DNA of 64,000 nt from Bacillota bacterium (GTDB lineage Bacteria; Bacillota; Clostridia; Lachnospirales; Lachnospiraceae): contig JAEWIZ010000005.1 of NCBI GenBank assembly GCA_023386815.1, positions 62,001 to 126,000 on the forward strand, read 5' to 3'. A program made the translations under genes and the position numbers. The stretch's first letter is position 1. Each line of letters opens with the position of its first letter. Under the pieces are notes generated by a model. That model was not told the origin of the DNA, made no database searches, and worked only from the letters and a program-made list of their open reading frames with translations. Positions 8,867 to 18,002 of this stretch are shown here, piece after piece.

Positions 8867-10867
8867 ATGAAGATAAAGCGTTCGAAAATACTGGCACCAA
8901 TAAAGCGATGGATTATTATTGCAGTAGTTGCAGTATTTATGATATTGCTATCATTTTTATATATGCTATACCAAACTTCTCAGAGGGAGTACGAGGATAA
9001 GTTGGTAATTAGCTTATTTGGGGAGCAAAAGATGTATACCCAGATGATTAGTAAGGATGTTACTAGGATTTATGGATTACTCTTAGCAAAAGATACTGGG
9101 AAACAATATCAGCCTGATGAAGTGTTGGCTCAGAGAGTTGCAGATGTGAAAGCTGATTTATCAAGTATTAGTGATTTCTTTGCAAGCAATCTTGCTGATT
9201 TGAAAGAAAATAAAATTTCCTATGAAGGAAAAACAATTGAGGTTAGCAAACACCTTCTAAATTCCTCAAATCATTTGCAGGAAATTGATAGTCTTTGGCT
9301 GGAATTTGAGCAGTCAATCCACATAGTATTACAGGCTGATCATATAGATTCCCAGATGACAAAAAATATTATTTATATTAACGATAACAATATGGAGCTG
9401 CTTGAACGCTATAATCAGCTTCAGGGTCAAATTATTGAAAAATCCATACGTGATGGTAGGTATAGATCCTATTTTTTCTATGGAATGATGGCCGTATTAT
9501 TAATCGTTATTTTATTTAGCTTATATCAGCTTCAGTTCTTTTTGGTTCGTCCTTTTAGTCAATTATATAAAGGCATTGAAGAAATTGGACTTCATAGCTA
9601 TCCTATCAATCATAAGTACCCAACTCAGAAGAAGATTTTACCCATTGTTAATGAAATCAGTCATATGTTTCATAAAATCAATCACCTGATTAGCCTAGTT
9701 GAGAATATCAATAATAATGTTTCTTTTATGGAGACCTTAAACTTTATCAGTAATACATTCTCTGCATATATTCCTTATAATTATATTGGAATCGGATTAA
9801 TCAGTGAGGATAAGCTAAGATTAATCCCTACCTATGGAGTTTCTGATGGTACTGTAATTGGACTGCCTGAGGGGATCCGAGGAATAGGTTGGCCAATTCA
9901 TGAGACAAGCCTGGGACGGTTAATACAATCCGGGGAAGCACGAATCATTAATGATTTGGAGAAGCACTGTGAGGGAAGCCCCATTAAGCTTTATAATAAA
10001 GTGATTCTGGAGGCAGGGATACGTGCCTCTATTACTCTTCCGCTCATTGTTTCTGGAGAGGAAGTTGGTGTCATCTTTTTCTCTAGCACACAAAAAAATG
10101 TATATACAGAGGAGCATCTGAATTTTCTTAAGATGCTGGCAAACAGTATTGCAATCTCCTTAAATCAGACTAATTTTATTAATGACGTACTATATAGCAG
10201 CATTTTAGCATTGGCAAAGCTGGCTGAGGCAAGAGATGAGGATACTGGAGAGCATTTGGATCGGATGTCTTATTATGCCAGAGTAATATCTGAGATTTTA
10301 TATGAGAATAATATTTATACGGACGTTATTACGCTGGAATATATCGATGATTTAGTGCGTTTTTGCCCTCTGCATGATATTGGTAAGGTTGGAATTCAGG
10401 ATAATATTCTATTGAAACCGGGCAGACTGACGCGGGAAGAGTTTGAGGAGATGAAGAAGCATGTATTCTTTGGAGCTGATGTGTTACACTCCGCAGAAAA
10501 GAATCTTCTTAAGCATGGGAGAAGTTTATTTGGAATGGGTATTGAGATTGCGGAAGGGCACCATGAGAAATGGGACGGATCCGGATACCCCTATGGAAGA
10601 AAAGAAAATGAGATCCCAGTAAGTGCCAGAATAGTAGCTTTAGCCGATGTTCTAGATGCTTTAACCAGTAAACGTCCCTATAAGGAGGCATTTTCCCTTG
10701 AACAATCATTGGAAATAATCGCAGAGGGAAGAGGAAAGCATTTTGACCCCATTATGGTAGATGTAATGTTTAAAAATATTAAGCGGATAGAGGAAGCGTA
10801 CATAAAGTTTCATCCGAATCAAAGAAATACCTACCTGTATATGGAGGATGAGAAATTAATAGGATAA
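8867..10867 (+). CDS. Membrane GAF/HD-GYP domain protein, probable c-di-GMP phosphodiesterase
   Basis: The 666-residue protein has a transmembrane helix at about residues 12-36 and an extracellular sensor stretch. A second helix lies near 200-222, and a GAF-like domain at roughly 280-430. The C-terminal HD-GYP domain shows EHLDRM, CPLHDIGKVGI with the HD pair near 503-504, EGHHEKWDGSGYP and ADVLDALTSKRPYK. All the usual metal-binding motifs are present, so hydrolysis of cyclic-di-GMP is plausible. It starts 16 bp after pullulanase. A GGDEF protein at 48.9 kb could provide the opposing synthetic activity. Confidence 0.92.
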   Translation: MKIKRSKILAPIKRWIIIAVVAVFMILLSFLYMLYQTSQREYEDKLVISLFGEQKMYTQMISKDVTRIYGLLLAKDTGKQYQPDEVLAQRVADVKADLSSISDFFASNLADLKENKISYEGKTIEVSKHLLNSSNHLQEIDSLWLEFEQSIHIVLQADHIDSQMTKNIIYINDNNMELLERYNQLQGQIIEKSIRDGRYRSYFFYGMMAVLLIVILFSLYQLQFFLVRPFSQLYKGIEEIGLHSYPINHKYPTQKKILPIVNEISHMFHKINHLISLVENINNNVSFMETLNFISNTFSAYIPYNYIGIGLISEDKLRLIPTYGVSDGTVIGLPEGIRGIGWPIHETSLGRLIQSGEARIINDLEKHCEGSPIKLYNKVILEAGIRASITLPLIVSGEEVGVIFFSSTQKNVYTEEHLNFLKMLANSIAISLNQTNFINDVLYSSILALAKLAEARDEDTGEHLDRMSYYARVISEILYENNIYTDVITLEYIDDLVRFCPLHDIGKVGIQDNILLKPGRLTREEFEEMKKHVFFGADVLHSAEKNLLKHGRSLFGMGIEIAEGHHEKWDGSGYPYGRKENEIPVSARIVALADVLDALTSKRPYKEAFSLEQSLEIIAEGRGKHFDPIMVDVMFKNIKRIEEAYIKFHPNQRNTYLYMEDEKLIG

Positions 10868-10877
10868 CTTCTCGATG

Positions 10878-10908
10878 AGGCTAGCCAAGATATTCGGCTA
10901 GCCTTATT
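10878..10908 (+). terminator. Terminator-like stem-loop between convergent genes
   Basis: A perfect 9-bp stem (AGGCTAGCC with GGCTAGCCT) has a 9-nt loop. It lies between the HD-GYP gene and the convergent nitroreductase gene and may serve the plus strand. Confidence 0.65.
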
Positions 10909-10961
10909 CGTGGCAAATGAGTCAATTTACCAATAGATCATTGATTAGGCAGGTGTTTGTT

Positions 10962-11696
10962 CTAAGAAAAAATAAATTTTCCGCGGTTGCCAAGCTCAAA
11001 AGTCCCTTTACCTGATCCAAGTTCAAAATGAAGTTTAGCAATACCAAGATCAACTAACTGATAGGAATTGGAGTTTTTCACTTCTGCCCATAGATCACCT
11101 TGTTCATAATGAAACAGAACAGGTTGAAGATTAACAGCGGAAGGAGCTTTCTGTACACACCGCATACCGTTTATTAACCAGTCTGGTGCCGGAATGTCGG
11201 AGGTATAAAGCTGCTCAAGAGATTTCGTTCCTCGATGGGCAAGTTTATAAATAGCATTCTCACGAAAGGGCTTCTTCGCTGGTATAGGTCCAACAGTTAT
11301 AATTAAGGCTAAAGTTTCGTCTTCATGAACGGTGCAAGCACAACGGTTGCGGTTAAAGGTTCCACCGACCCAACAAGTACCAAGCCCCAATTTTGTAGCT
11401 TCCAGCACCAGTTTTTCACCGAAGTATCCAGCCTTTTCTCTCAGGTGCTCATCAGAAGTTGTCCCTACCAAAGCGAAGTAGCTACGGACACCCTGGAACA
11501 TACCATAGCCAAGGTTGAAGCCAGAGAAGGCTTCGCTTCCATCTTCTACAAGCTGGATGGACAGGGCACTTTCTTTGTTGCATTGCTCTATTTCTGATTT
11601 TAACTTAATTAACTGAGTAGAATCTATCGGCTGAGGCAGGTAAGCACGCCTAGACTGACGAAGATCAATTGCTTCTAGATGATTCACTGTAGTCAC
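10962..11696 (-). CDS. Nitroreductase family protein
   Basis: This is a putative FMN-dependent oxidoreductase of 244 residues. Visible nitroreductase features are the N-terminal RQSRRAYLPQPI, FGEKLVLEATKLGLGTCWVGG in the middle, and a second half containing KAPSAVNLQPVLF that resembles the FMN/substrate-binding segment. The linked two-half layout is typical of the putative TM-type nitroreductase group. The physiological substrate is unknown. The minus-strand ATG at 11696 has AAAGGAGTG about 6 bp upstream. It stands alone, facing the HD-GYP gene, with an AT-rich 400-bp divergent region upstream. Confidence 0.85.
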   Translation of the reverse strand: MTTVNHLEAIDLRQSRRAYLPQPIDSTQLIKLKSEIEQCNKESALSIQLVEDGSEAFSGFNLGYGMFQGVRSYFALVGTTSDEHLREKAGYFGEKLVLEATKLGLGTCWVGGTFNRNRCACTVHEDETLALIITVGPIPAKKPFRENAIYKLAHRGTKSLEQLYTSDIPAPDWLINGMRCVQKAPSAVNLQPVLFHYEQGDLWAEVKNSNSYQLVDLGIAKLHFELGSGKGTFELGNRGKFIFS

Positions 11697-12097
11697 TCCT
11701 TTCCGTTTTTTGAACAGGCAATTGTAATATAATTTATGAAAGTTCTCACTTCATAATTACTGATCCTTATCATTAATTTCTCTTCCTAATATTATGAAAA
11801 AAATTCCTTGTATAGCAGTTTGTATGATAGAATTTTATTCCTATTATGAGAAGCTGTCAATTAGATCCTATGATAATTAGGTTAGGGTAATTAAAACATT
11901 TCGGGTGGAAGTTAGAGTATAATAATATTTCTTTAAATTTTTTGAAATGGACATAGTTTGACGCCAGTCTATGTTTTAATAGGAAGGCTGGCTTAGGTTT
12001 GCCAGAATGTTAAATTTTATGAAGAAATACGAAAATATGTTTGCATTAAAACCGCTTGATGTGTTAATATATTTTCATAACATGCAGGAGGGATTCG
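11697..12097. other. AT-rich divergent intergenic region between nitroreductase and DNA methylase
   Basis: These 401 bp hold no convincing gene. They must contain the minus-strand promoter of the nitroreductase gene and the plus-strand promoter of the methylase. The latter is at 12041-12070. I saw no RNA gene or long repeat here. Confidence 0.6.
12041..12070 (+). promoter_or_regulatory. Probable promoter of the DNA methylase gene
   Basis: TTGCAT at 12041-12046 and TAATAT at 12065-12070 are separated by 18 bp and lie 28 bp before the start codon. The product carries its own helix-turn-helix, so this is the natural place for autoregulation. Confidence 0.55.
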
Positions 12098-13384
12098 ATG
12101 GACTACGTGATTGATAAAGAAAAGATACATAATATAATGAGGCAGAGAAAGATTGGGACTCAGAATGAATTGGCACAGAGGCTTGGCATCACAAAAAATC
12201 AGTTGTCTGTTATGTTATCACCGAATGCGAATCCTTTTAAAAGTAATTTTCAAAAACTTTGTTCCACCCTTGAGGTGACACCTGTGGATATTTTATCTCC
12301 CAGGCAGACAGATACTGTGAAAAGGGATAATACGAATTTACATATAGCTGATTTTGTAGACATAGCAAAGGTCAAACCGAAGAAGGTATATAACTCCATC
12401 GAGTTGTTTGCCGGTGCCGGAGGCCTTGCCCTTGGCTTGGAGCAAGCCGGGTTTCATGCCAGAGGGTTGGTTGAGATTGATAAATATGCTGCGGATACCT
12501 TAAGGGCGAATCGTCCGGAGTGGAATGTAATTGAGGCTGATATTGTTAGAATAGCAGGAGAAGGGATTCGAAACTACATACCTAAGGATATGGAGATAGA
12601 TATGGTTTCCGGCGGATATCCTTGCCAGGCCTTCAGTTATGCAGGTCGTAAGCTGGGGCTGGACGATGTTCGGGGTACTATGTTCTTCTATTTTGCTCAG
12701 ATTGTAAATGAGTTAAAACCAAAGATGTTCTTAGCTGAGAACGTGAAAGGTCTTGCTACTGATGATGGCGGTAAGACTTTGCAAACAATGATCGATATCT
12801 ATGAAAGCTTAGGCTATCAGGTGTCCTGGCATTTGTTAAAGGCCAATGATTATAATGTGGCACAGAAAAGAGAACGAATCATTATTGTAGGTATACGCAA
12901 TGATTATAAGCTCACCTACCAATTACCAAAGCCTTATGAGTACAAGCCAGTACTGCGTGATGCTCTCAAGGATGTACCTGAATCCATTGGTGAGAAATAT
13001 CCGGCTCGTAAGAAGGAGATATTGGCATTAGTACCTCCTGGCGGATACTGGAGAGACCTGCCGGAAGACATTGCGAAGGAGTATATGGGAAAGAGCTACT
13101 ATTCCGGTGGCGGAAGAACAGGTATGGCTAGAAAAATTTCTTGGGAGGAGCCTTGTCTAACTTTAACCTGCAGCCCTGCTCAAAAACAAACAGAACGATG
13201 TCATCCTGAAGAGGTAAGGCCATTTACCGTTAGAGAATATGCCAGAATTCAAAGCTTCCCGGATGAGTGGGAATTTTCCGGCTCCATGGGGCAGCAGTAT
13301 AAACAGATTGGTAATGCAGTACCCGTAGAGCTTGCCAAGGCAATAGGGCTATCTTTAATTCATGTGCTGAATCGGATGGATTAA
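12098..13384 (+). CDS. DNA (cytosine-5) methyltransferase with N-terminal helix-turn-helix
   Basis: This enzyme transfers a methyl group from S-adenosylmethionine to C5 of cytosine in a specific site. Motif I is IELFAGAGGLALGL (about 101-114). Motif IV is GGYPCQAFS with catalytic Cys176, motif VI is ENVKG, motif VIII QKRERIIIVG and motif X QIGNAVPVELAKAIG. The variable target-recognition part contains CSPAQKQTERCHPEE. Residues 8-65 form an XRE-like DNA-binding domain (NELAQRLGITKNQLSVML), as in methylases that also repress their own operon. It converges on a nuclease-like gene, with a shared terminator between, so it is very likely the M component of a type II system. The target sequence is not deducible here. 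Confidence 0.94.
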   Translation: MDYVIDKEKIHNIMRQRKIGTQNELAQRLGITKNQLSVMLSPNANPFKSNFQKLCSTLEVTPVDILSPRQTDTVKRDNTNLHIADFVDIAKVKPKKVYNSIELFAGAGGLALGLEQAGFHARGLVEIDKYAADTLRANRPEWNVIEADIVRIAGEGIRNYIPKDMEIDMVSGGYPCQAFSYAGRKLGLDDVRGTMFFYFAQIVNELKPKMFLAENVKGLATDDGGKTLQTMIDIYESLGYQVSWHLLKANDYNVAQKRERIIIVGIRNDYKLTYQLPKPYEYKPVLRDALKDVPESIGEKYPARKKEILALVPPGGYWRDLPEDIAKEYMGKSYYSGGGRTGMARKISWEEPCLTLTCSPAQKQTERCHPEEVRPFTVREYARIQSFPDEWEFSGSMGQQYKQIGNAVPVELAKAIGLSLIHVLNRMD

Positions 13385-13427
13385 AAGGGGTGGACCGAGT
13401 TAGATAATTATTCTATGAATAAATAAT

Positions 13428-13464
13428 AAGGGGTATCAATAATGTGAGATTATTGATACCCCTT
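13428..13464. terminator. Bidirectional terminator between methylase and nuclease genes
   Basis: A perfect 16-bp stem (AAGGGGTATCAATAAT with its complement) closes a 5-nt loop. The minus-strand exit runs into a T-rich stretch, so it serves the nuclease transcript best. On the plus strand it is followed by a weaker T-containing stretch. Confidence 0.85.
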
Positions 13465-13514
13465 CCATTCTTACAATTTCCATTTTTACAATATTGGAAT
13501 GAGTTGTTTTCAGC

Positions 13515-14318
13515 CTATAGCTCCATTCCGAACTCTTTCCTGATCTCGGCTGCCAAATCTACAATGACGGATTCAATCAACTTACTTCCATCATATTCCG
13601 AGGCAACATCACCAATTGCATCCGTTAAAACTCTGTAAAAATCCTCGTCTCCGGTAAGTCGGTGCCAGAAATCTTTACCTACATATACTGGATAGGTCTG
13701 TTCAATCCTTTTGTAATGAGTGCTTAATTCCTCTGGCTGACCATAGAAAACACCCACCACCAGATCATTTAACCCAATACTGAGATTATTGGTTCTTGCC
13801 AGCTTTTTGATCCCCTGAAAATGATCATCAATTGTCTTAACATCATCCTTATTGATCGTATTTGGTCCGGCTTTGATCTGGCAATATTTACGCCGTTTGT
13901 CAATGGTATCAATATATTCGATATCAATTCCGGTGGTTGTAGAAGCATAGCCTTCTAACACGGAACTACAGAATTTCTGAAGTTTTGTTCCAAAGGTAGT
14001 ATTGATGGAAGTGCCTAGGATTCGAGGATAAACCAGCGCTCTGGCCATACTGATGGCAGAATTATCACCGGTTAAAAAATTGGCCTTGTATTTATCCAGA
14101 AACGGATTTAAATTAAACTCCTTTAGATGTCTTAATTTCTCCGTGTTTTGCTTATGACTTTCGGCAATTTCTTCCCGAAAAAAAGCCTGCGCATTTTCAA
14201 TGATCTTCACCTTCTGTTCATCAACGGTTTCTGTAGCCATTGGAGGAACGGCAGTTGGTGATGTATTTGACGGATGTTGACTATTTATATATATTTCAAT
14301 TGGCGTAATTTGCTCCAT
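13515..14318 (-). CDS. Putative type II restriction endonuclease (PD-(D/E)xK-like)
   Basis: The 267-residue protein has no transmembrane segment. Its core reads GTSINTTFGTKLQKFCSSVLEGYA, then GIDIEYID, then YCQIKAG. This gives an acidic pair near Asp132/Glu134 and Gln147-x-Lys149, the layout of a PD-(D/E)xK nuclease using Gln in the second position. It faces the HTH-fused cytosine methylase tail to tail. That pairing, more than the motif alone, supports the restriction role. The start ATG at 14318 (minus) has AAGGGAG 5 bp upstream. I cannot assign a named enzyme family or a cleavage site with confidence. Confidence 0.75.
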   Translation of the reverse strand: MEQITPIEIYINSQHPSNTSPTAVPPMATETVDEQKVKIIENAQAFFREEIAESHKQNTEKLRHLKEFNLNPFLDKYKANFLTGDNSAISMARALVYPRILGTSINTTFGTKLQKFCSSVLEGYASTTTGIDIEYIDTIDKRRKYCQIKAGPNTINKDDVKTIDDHFQGIKKLARTNNLSIGLNDLVVGVFYGQPEELSTHYKRIEQTYPVYVGKDFWHRLTGDEDFYRVLTDAIGDVASEYDGSKLIESVIVDLAAEIRKEFGMEL

Positions 14319-14607
14319 ATCTGCTCCCTTATCTAAGGTACATTGTTATACCCTTTACTTAAATAAAATCATAGCATTATGTTTGGAAAATTACAAATAT
14401 TTTATCGATTTGTTTCCAAACCCTAGGTCAAATTGTATTGCTTACAAATTTGATGGATTTTTCAATCGAAATAAATTATAATGAATATGATTTAGTGTCG
14501 ATAAGACAAGCATTTAATTATAGCATCCTATCATTACCGAAATTATGGAGTTTGTAATAATCCAATACTATAATATAACCGTGGAAACGGTGGAATGGAG
14601 ATGTTTC

Positions 14608-15543
14608 ATGGAATATGTAAAACGTAATTGTCCCAAATGTAACGGTGAACTTCAGGTTCCTGCAGACTTAGAAAATTGCATCTGTATGTATTGTGGAGAA
14701 TCCTTTCATCCAAATGAAAAAAAGAAAGTGGATTTAACTGGTGTTCCTGTTCAAAAGCTGGAAGCAAATTATAAGGAGTCCCTGGCGGAGATACCTCAGC
14801 TTCTTAGTGATATTGAGTCAATGTTGCCAAGGTTCTCAATGAGTAAATATAGTGATTGTTTTAATGATTATGAAAGAAAGAGTACACCGTTACTGCTGCC
14901 AGCAGAGCAATATGCCTCTTTATCAGAGGAGAATTGTAAATTAGTGGCAACGGAACTCGCAGAAAAGATAGTAAACACTATTACAGAAAGAATAGCAGCA
15001 AAAAGTAATAAGAAAGTACCGAAGTCTACGCAGATTGATCAGTATCGATTCTTCTTCACAGTATACCTGGTACCTATGGTTCGCCATTTAAAATATGAAA
15101 TCAGCGAACCTTTTGCTGATGCATTGATTGAAACCTGGATCAAAGTATATCCTAAGTATCCATTCCAGAAGAGTGAATTTGAACGTCTCTTAGCCGGCTT
15201 TAAGCGGAAAGGCCTGTGCTTTATTACAACAGCCGTTTGTGACACGTTGCAAAAGGACGATGATTGCTATGAGCTTATGGCATTTCGTCATTTTAGGGAT
15301 ACCTATATGCTGGAGAAACCACAGCGCAAAGAGTTAGTGGAGGAGTATTACAAGGTAGCGCCTGCTATTGTAACTTCAATTAATATGGAGCCTCAGGCAG
15401 AACAGACTTACCAGAAGATCTGGGCTAAGTATCTGCAGCCCTGCTTAAAATCCATTGAAGAAGAGGATTTTGAGGTGTGTGAAAAGCACTATACTCAGAT
15501 GGTGCAGGATTTAAAAAATAAATATTATTGTCTGAATCTCTAA
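14608..15543 (+). CDS. Zinc-ribbon protein with CFI-type C-terminal motif, function unknown
   Basis: The 311-residue protein begins with a treble-cysteine ribbon, NCPKCNGELQ followed by CICMYCGESF, a likely structural zinc site. A helical middle follows. Its last third contains CFITTAVCDTLQKDDDCYELMAFRHFRDTYML, which resembles the recurrent CFI-box found in otherwise diverse bacterial proteins. I chose ATG 14608 because GGAG lies 7 bp upstream; an in-frame ATG at 14545 has no ribosome site. It lies beside the restriction-modification pair, but no shared promoter is visible. No enzymatic motif is recognised. Confidence 0.75.
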   Translation: MEYVKRNCPKCNGELQVPADLENCICMYCGESFHPNEKKKVDLTGVPVQKLEANYKESLAEIPQLLSDIESMLPRFSMSKYSDCFNDYERKSTPLLLPAEQYASLSEENCKLVATELAEKIVNTITERIAAKSNKKVPKSTQIDQYRFFFTVYLVPMVRHLKYEISEPFADALIETWIKVYPKYPFQKSEFERLLAGFKRKGLCFITTAVCDTLQKDDDCYELMAFRHFRDTYMLEKPQRKELVEEYYKVAPAIVTSINMEPQAEQTYQKIWAKYLQPCLKSIEEEDFEVCEKHYTQMVQDLKNKYYCLNL

Positions 15544-15601
15544 GCAATTAGTCATGAGGCACACAATAATTAGTTAACTATAAGCAAAGGGAGTATTTTA
15601 T

Positions 15602-16429
15602 ATGAATCAGAAGTTAGAAAAATTACGCGAGGATCTCTTGGAAAAAGGAAAAATAGCGATTGCATTTTCCAGTGGTGTGGATTCTACCTTCTTACTAAAG
15701 GTAGCACATGATGTACTTGGAGATGGGGTAATTGCTATAACAGCAACCTCCTGCTCATTTCCAAAGAGAGAGTTGGAAGAAGCTAAGGAATTTTGTAAGA
15801 AAGAAAATATCAAACATTATATTTGTGAATCAGAAGAACTCGACATAGAAGGATTTTCCCATAATCCAACAAACAGATGTTATCTTTGTAAATCCGAATT
15901 GTTTAGTAAAATATGGGGAATAGCAGATGAGAATCAAATACCCTATGTTGCGGAAGCTTCTAATATAGATGATGAGGGTGATTATAGACCGGGCTTAATG
16001 GCAGTTCGGGAGCAAGGGGTGCTGAGTCCTTTAAGAGCCGCAGGTCTAAATAAGAACGAGATACGTCTTTTGTCAAAGGAGTTGGGGCTTTCCACCTGGA
16101 ATAAACAATCCTTTGCCTGTCTATCTTCCAGATTCGTATATGGAGAAGAGATAACAGAAGAAAAACTTCGTATGGTGGATGAAGCAGAGCAGCTATTACT
16201 TGATCTTGGCTTCCATCAGGTAAGAGTAAGAATTCATGGCAAGCTTGCGAGAATTGAGGTTGATAAAGAAGAGATAACCAGACTATTTGAAAACGAAACA
16301 CAAGAGATGATTGAAAAGAGTCTGAAAAAAATCGGCTTTAGCTATGTGACTGTTGATATTGGTGGATATCGTATGGGAAGTATGAATGATACACTACCTA
16401 ATACAACAAGCAATTCGATAGAAGCGTAA
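15602..16429 (+). CDS. larE: ATP-dependent sacrificial sulfur transferase LarE
   Basis: LarE donates sulfur from its own cysteine to build the nickel-pincer nucleotide cofactor of lactate racemase LarA. The 275-residue protein has the PP-loop SSGVDS (23-28) and a CYLC pair near 93-96. It also has the segment SFACLSSRFVYG, whose Cys173 matches the sacrificial cysteine region of characterised LarE. The start ATG is preceded by AAAGGGAG. LarA, LarB and LarC are not in the window, but a lactate operon lies about 8 kb downstream. A LarE-like enzyme for another thiolation target cannot be excluded. Confidence 0.87.
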   Translation: MNQKLEKLREDLLEKGKIAIAFSSGVDSTFLLKVAHDVLGDGVIAITATSCSFPKRELEEAKEFCKKENIKHYICESEELDIEGFSHNPTNRCYLCKSELFSKIWGIADENQIPYVAEASNIDDEGDYRPGLMAVREQGVLSPLRAAGLNKNEIRLLSKELGLSTWNKQSFACLSSRFVYGEEITEEKLRMVDEAEQLLLDLGFHQVRVRIHGKLARIEVDKEEITRLFENETQEMIEKSLKKIGFSYVTVDIGGYRMGSMNDTLPNTTSNSIEA

Positions 16430-16646
16430 AAACAATTGGAAGAAACCTGTAGTAAAATGATACTAAAAAACTGAAAACTATTGAAAAGACATGGTATTAA
16501 TAGTAAAATGCTAATGTAACCCCTAAATATTCATGCAAATGCTGAAAATTGCTTTTTTGCTATCATCTGAATAAAATTCTAATAACGTTAGATAATAAAC
16601 AGTAACAGAAAAGCAATGAATTTTCTAGTTGAAAGGAGATTACATT

Positions 16647-16913
16647 ATGCCAGAAGTTAGTAACTTAATAGTATGGTTAATTCTTGGAGGTGTCTCTGGA
16701 TGGATTGCTAGTATGATTACTGGTAACAATGAACGTATGGGTATGGGCTGGAATATTGTTGTTGGTATTGTCGGAGCATTTATCGGAGGTTGGTTAGTAG
16801 GTATTTTTGGATGGGGTCCTGCTACAGGACTTAATATATGGAGCTTTGTCGTATCCATTGTTGGAGCAGTCATTTTATTAGGAGTTGTTAACCTGGTGAG
16901 AAGAAAATCCTAA
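16647..16913 (+). CDS. GlsB/YeaQ/YmgE family stress-response membrane protein
   Basis: This is a small membrane protein of 88 residues with three hydrophobic, glycine-rich segments. The family pattern GGVSGWIASMI, then GIVGAFIGGWLVG, then VVSIVGAVILLGVVNLVRRK is clear. Family members were earlier called transglycosylase-associated proteins; their molecular role is unsettled and they are often stress-induced. I set the start at ATG 16647 with AAAGGAG 8 bp upstream. It is a single-gene transcript bounded by its own terminator. Confidence 0.9.
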   Translation: MPEVSNLIVWLILGGVSGWIASMITGNNERMGMGWNIVVGIVGAFIGGWLVGIFGWGPATGLNIWSFVVSIVGAVILLGVVNLVRRKS

Positions 16914-16938
16914 ACAAGGCGATAATTAACTTTGATCA

Positions 16939-16975
16939 AAAAATGAGACTATTAATTTCGTATAGTCTCATTTTT
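16939..16975 (+). terminator. Rho-independent terminator after the GlsB-type gene
   Basis: A perfect 13-bp stem (AAAAATGAGACTA with TAGTCTCATTTTT) has an 11-nt loop and its T tract built into the stem. Confidence 0.9.
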
Positions 16976-17142
16976 ATATATAGGCCAGAGCAGAAATAAA
17001 ATAAGCAGGATAAATAATCTAAATAAAAAATAGTAAATTATTACATTCTCTTAGACTCATTATCTATTCCTATGATATACTTAGGTTATAAAAGTTAAGA
17101 AATCTTATTTTGTGAGCTAATTGAGCAGAAAGGAAGGTTGTA

Positions 17143-17973
17143 ATGGGAGTGACATCTATACAAAAGAATACCGCGGATATTACATATAATCAAATTAATA
17201 CAAAGAGTAATGCGGATGAAAAGGTAAAGAAAAGACAGGAGCAAGTAACGGAGAAGGAAAATACAGATATAATAAAGGCTACTGATTTAAATCTTGCGGG
17301 AGCTCAGGATAACGAGCTAAAGAAACTGCTGGGACAAAAGGCGGCTTTACAGATTCAATTAAGTCAATTTGAGAAAGAACTAGAGATGGATGCTACCATT
17401 CAAAATCACGCTGAAAATAGAGAAGCCCTGCTTAAAGAAGCTGGAACGAATCAAGAGCAGGTAAGAAGGCTGAATCAATTAAAATCCGAACTGAAGGAAT
17501 CTAATGATATTGATGATGATAGCATGGAACAGCAGGACTTACTGCTTCTGGAAAAGAAATTGGCGGGAAAGGACTTAACAAAGGAAGAGAAGGCACGGCT
17601 TGACAGTATGGGGCCATTGACGGAATATCAAAAGGCAGCCTTAGAATATAGCAAGATGGCTGATATCTATCAAAAGAGAGCGGAAGCTGCGGTGGAAGGT
17701 TCCATTCAGGAAGGCAAGACGATAAGTGCAATCAAATTAGAACGATTGAAAAGTCATCCAATGGCAGATGCCAATGAACTGGCAGAGGAATTGTTAAAGC
17801 AGGTAGATGATGAGGTTAAAAAATCTTTAGCACAAGAGGTTATGACCCGTGTGAAGGATAATCTGGATATCGTAGAGGAAGATCAACTTTTAAATAATCC
17901 TCAAGCTCTAATCGATAAAAAGAAGGTAACTCAGGAAGATTTAAAGGGACTTGCTGTTGATGAGAAAGTTTAG
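17143..17973 (+). CDS. Hypothetical highly charged coiled-coil protein
   Basis: The 276-residue protein is rich in Glu, Lys, Gln and Leu and has no signal peptide or membrane segment. The stretch from about residue 55 to 190 (ELKKLLGQKAALQIQLSQFE and later LLLLEKKLAGKDLTKEEKARL) has strong heptad-like spacing, and the C-terminal third is also helical. The only cysteine-free, low-complexity start (TADITYNQINTKSN) looks disordered. I recognise no family. It is followed after 29 bp by an ArsC-like gene, probably in one transcript. The start has AGAAAGGAAGG about 6 bp upstream. Confidence 0.75.
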   Translation: MGVTSIQKNTADITYNQINTKSNADEKVKKRQEQVTEKENTDIIKATDLNLAGAQDNELKKLLGQKAALQIQLSQFEKELEMDATIQNHAENREALLKEAGTNQEQVRRLNQLKSELKESNDIDDDSMEQQDLLLLEKKLAGKDLTKEEKARLDSMGPLTEYQKAALEYSKMADIYQKRAEAAVEGSIQEGKTISAIKLERLKSHPMADANELAEELLKQVDDEVKKSLAQEVMTRVKDNLDIVEEDQLLNNPQALIDKKKVTQEDLKGLAVDEKV

Positions 17974-18002
17974 TAACCAAAACCAGAAGGAGAAAAGGTA
18001 AG

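Noticed and set aside
11740..11790. Fur-box-like sequence in the nitroreductase upstream region (TGATCCTTATCATTAAT)
   Set aside because: It matches too few positions of the GATAATGATAATC consensus to be called.
15960..16301. Minus-strand ORF of 113 codons inside larE
   Set aside because: The larE frame carries conserved motifs across this interval, and the minus ORF has no ribosome site or known domain.
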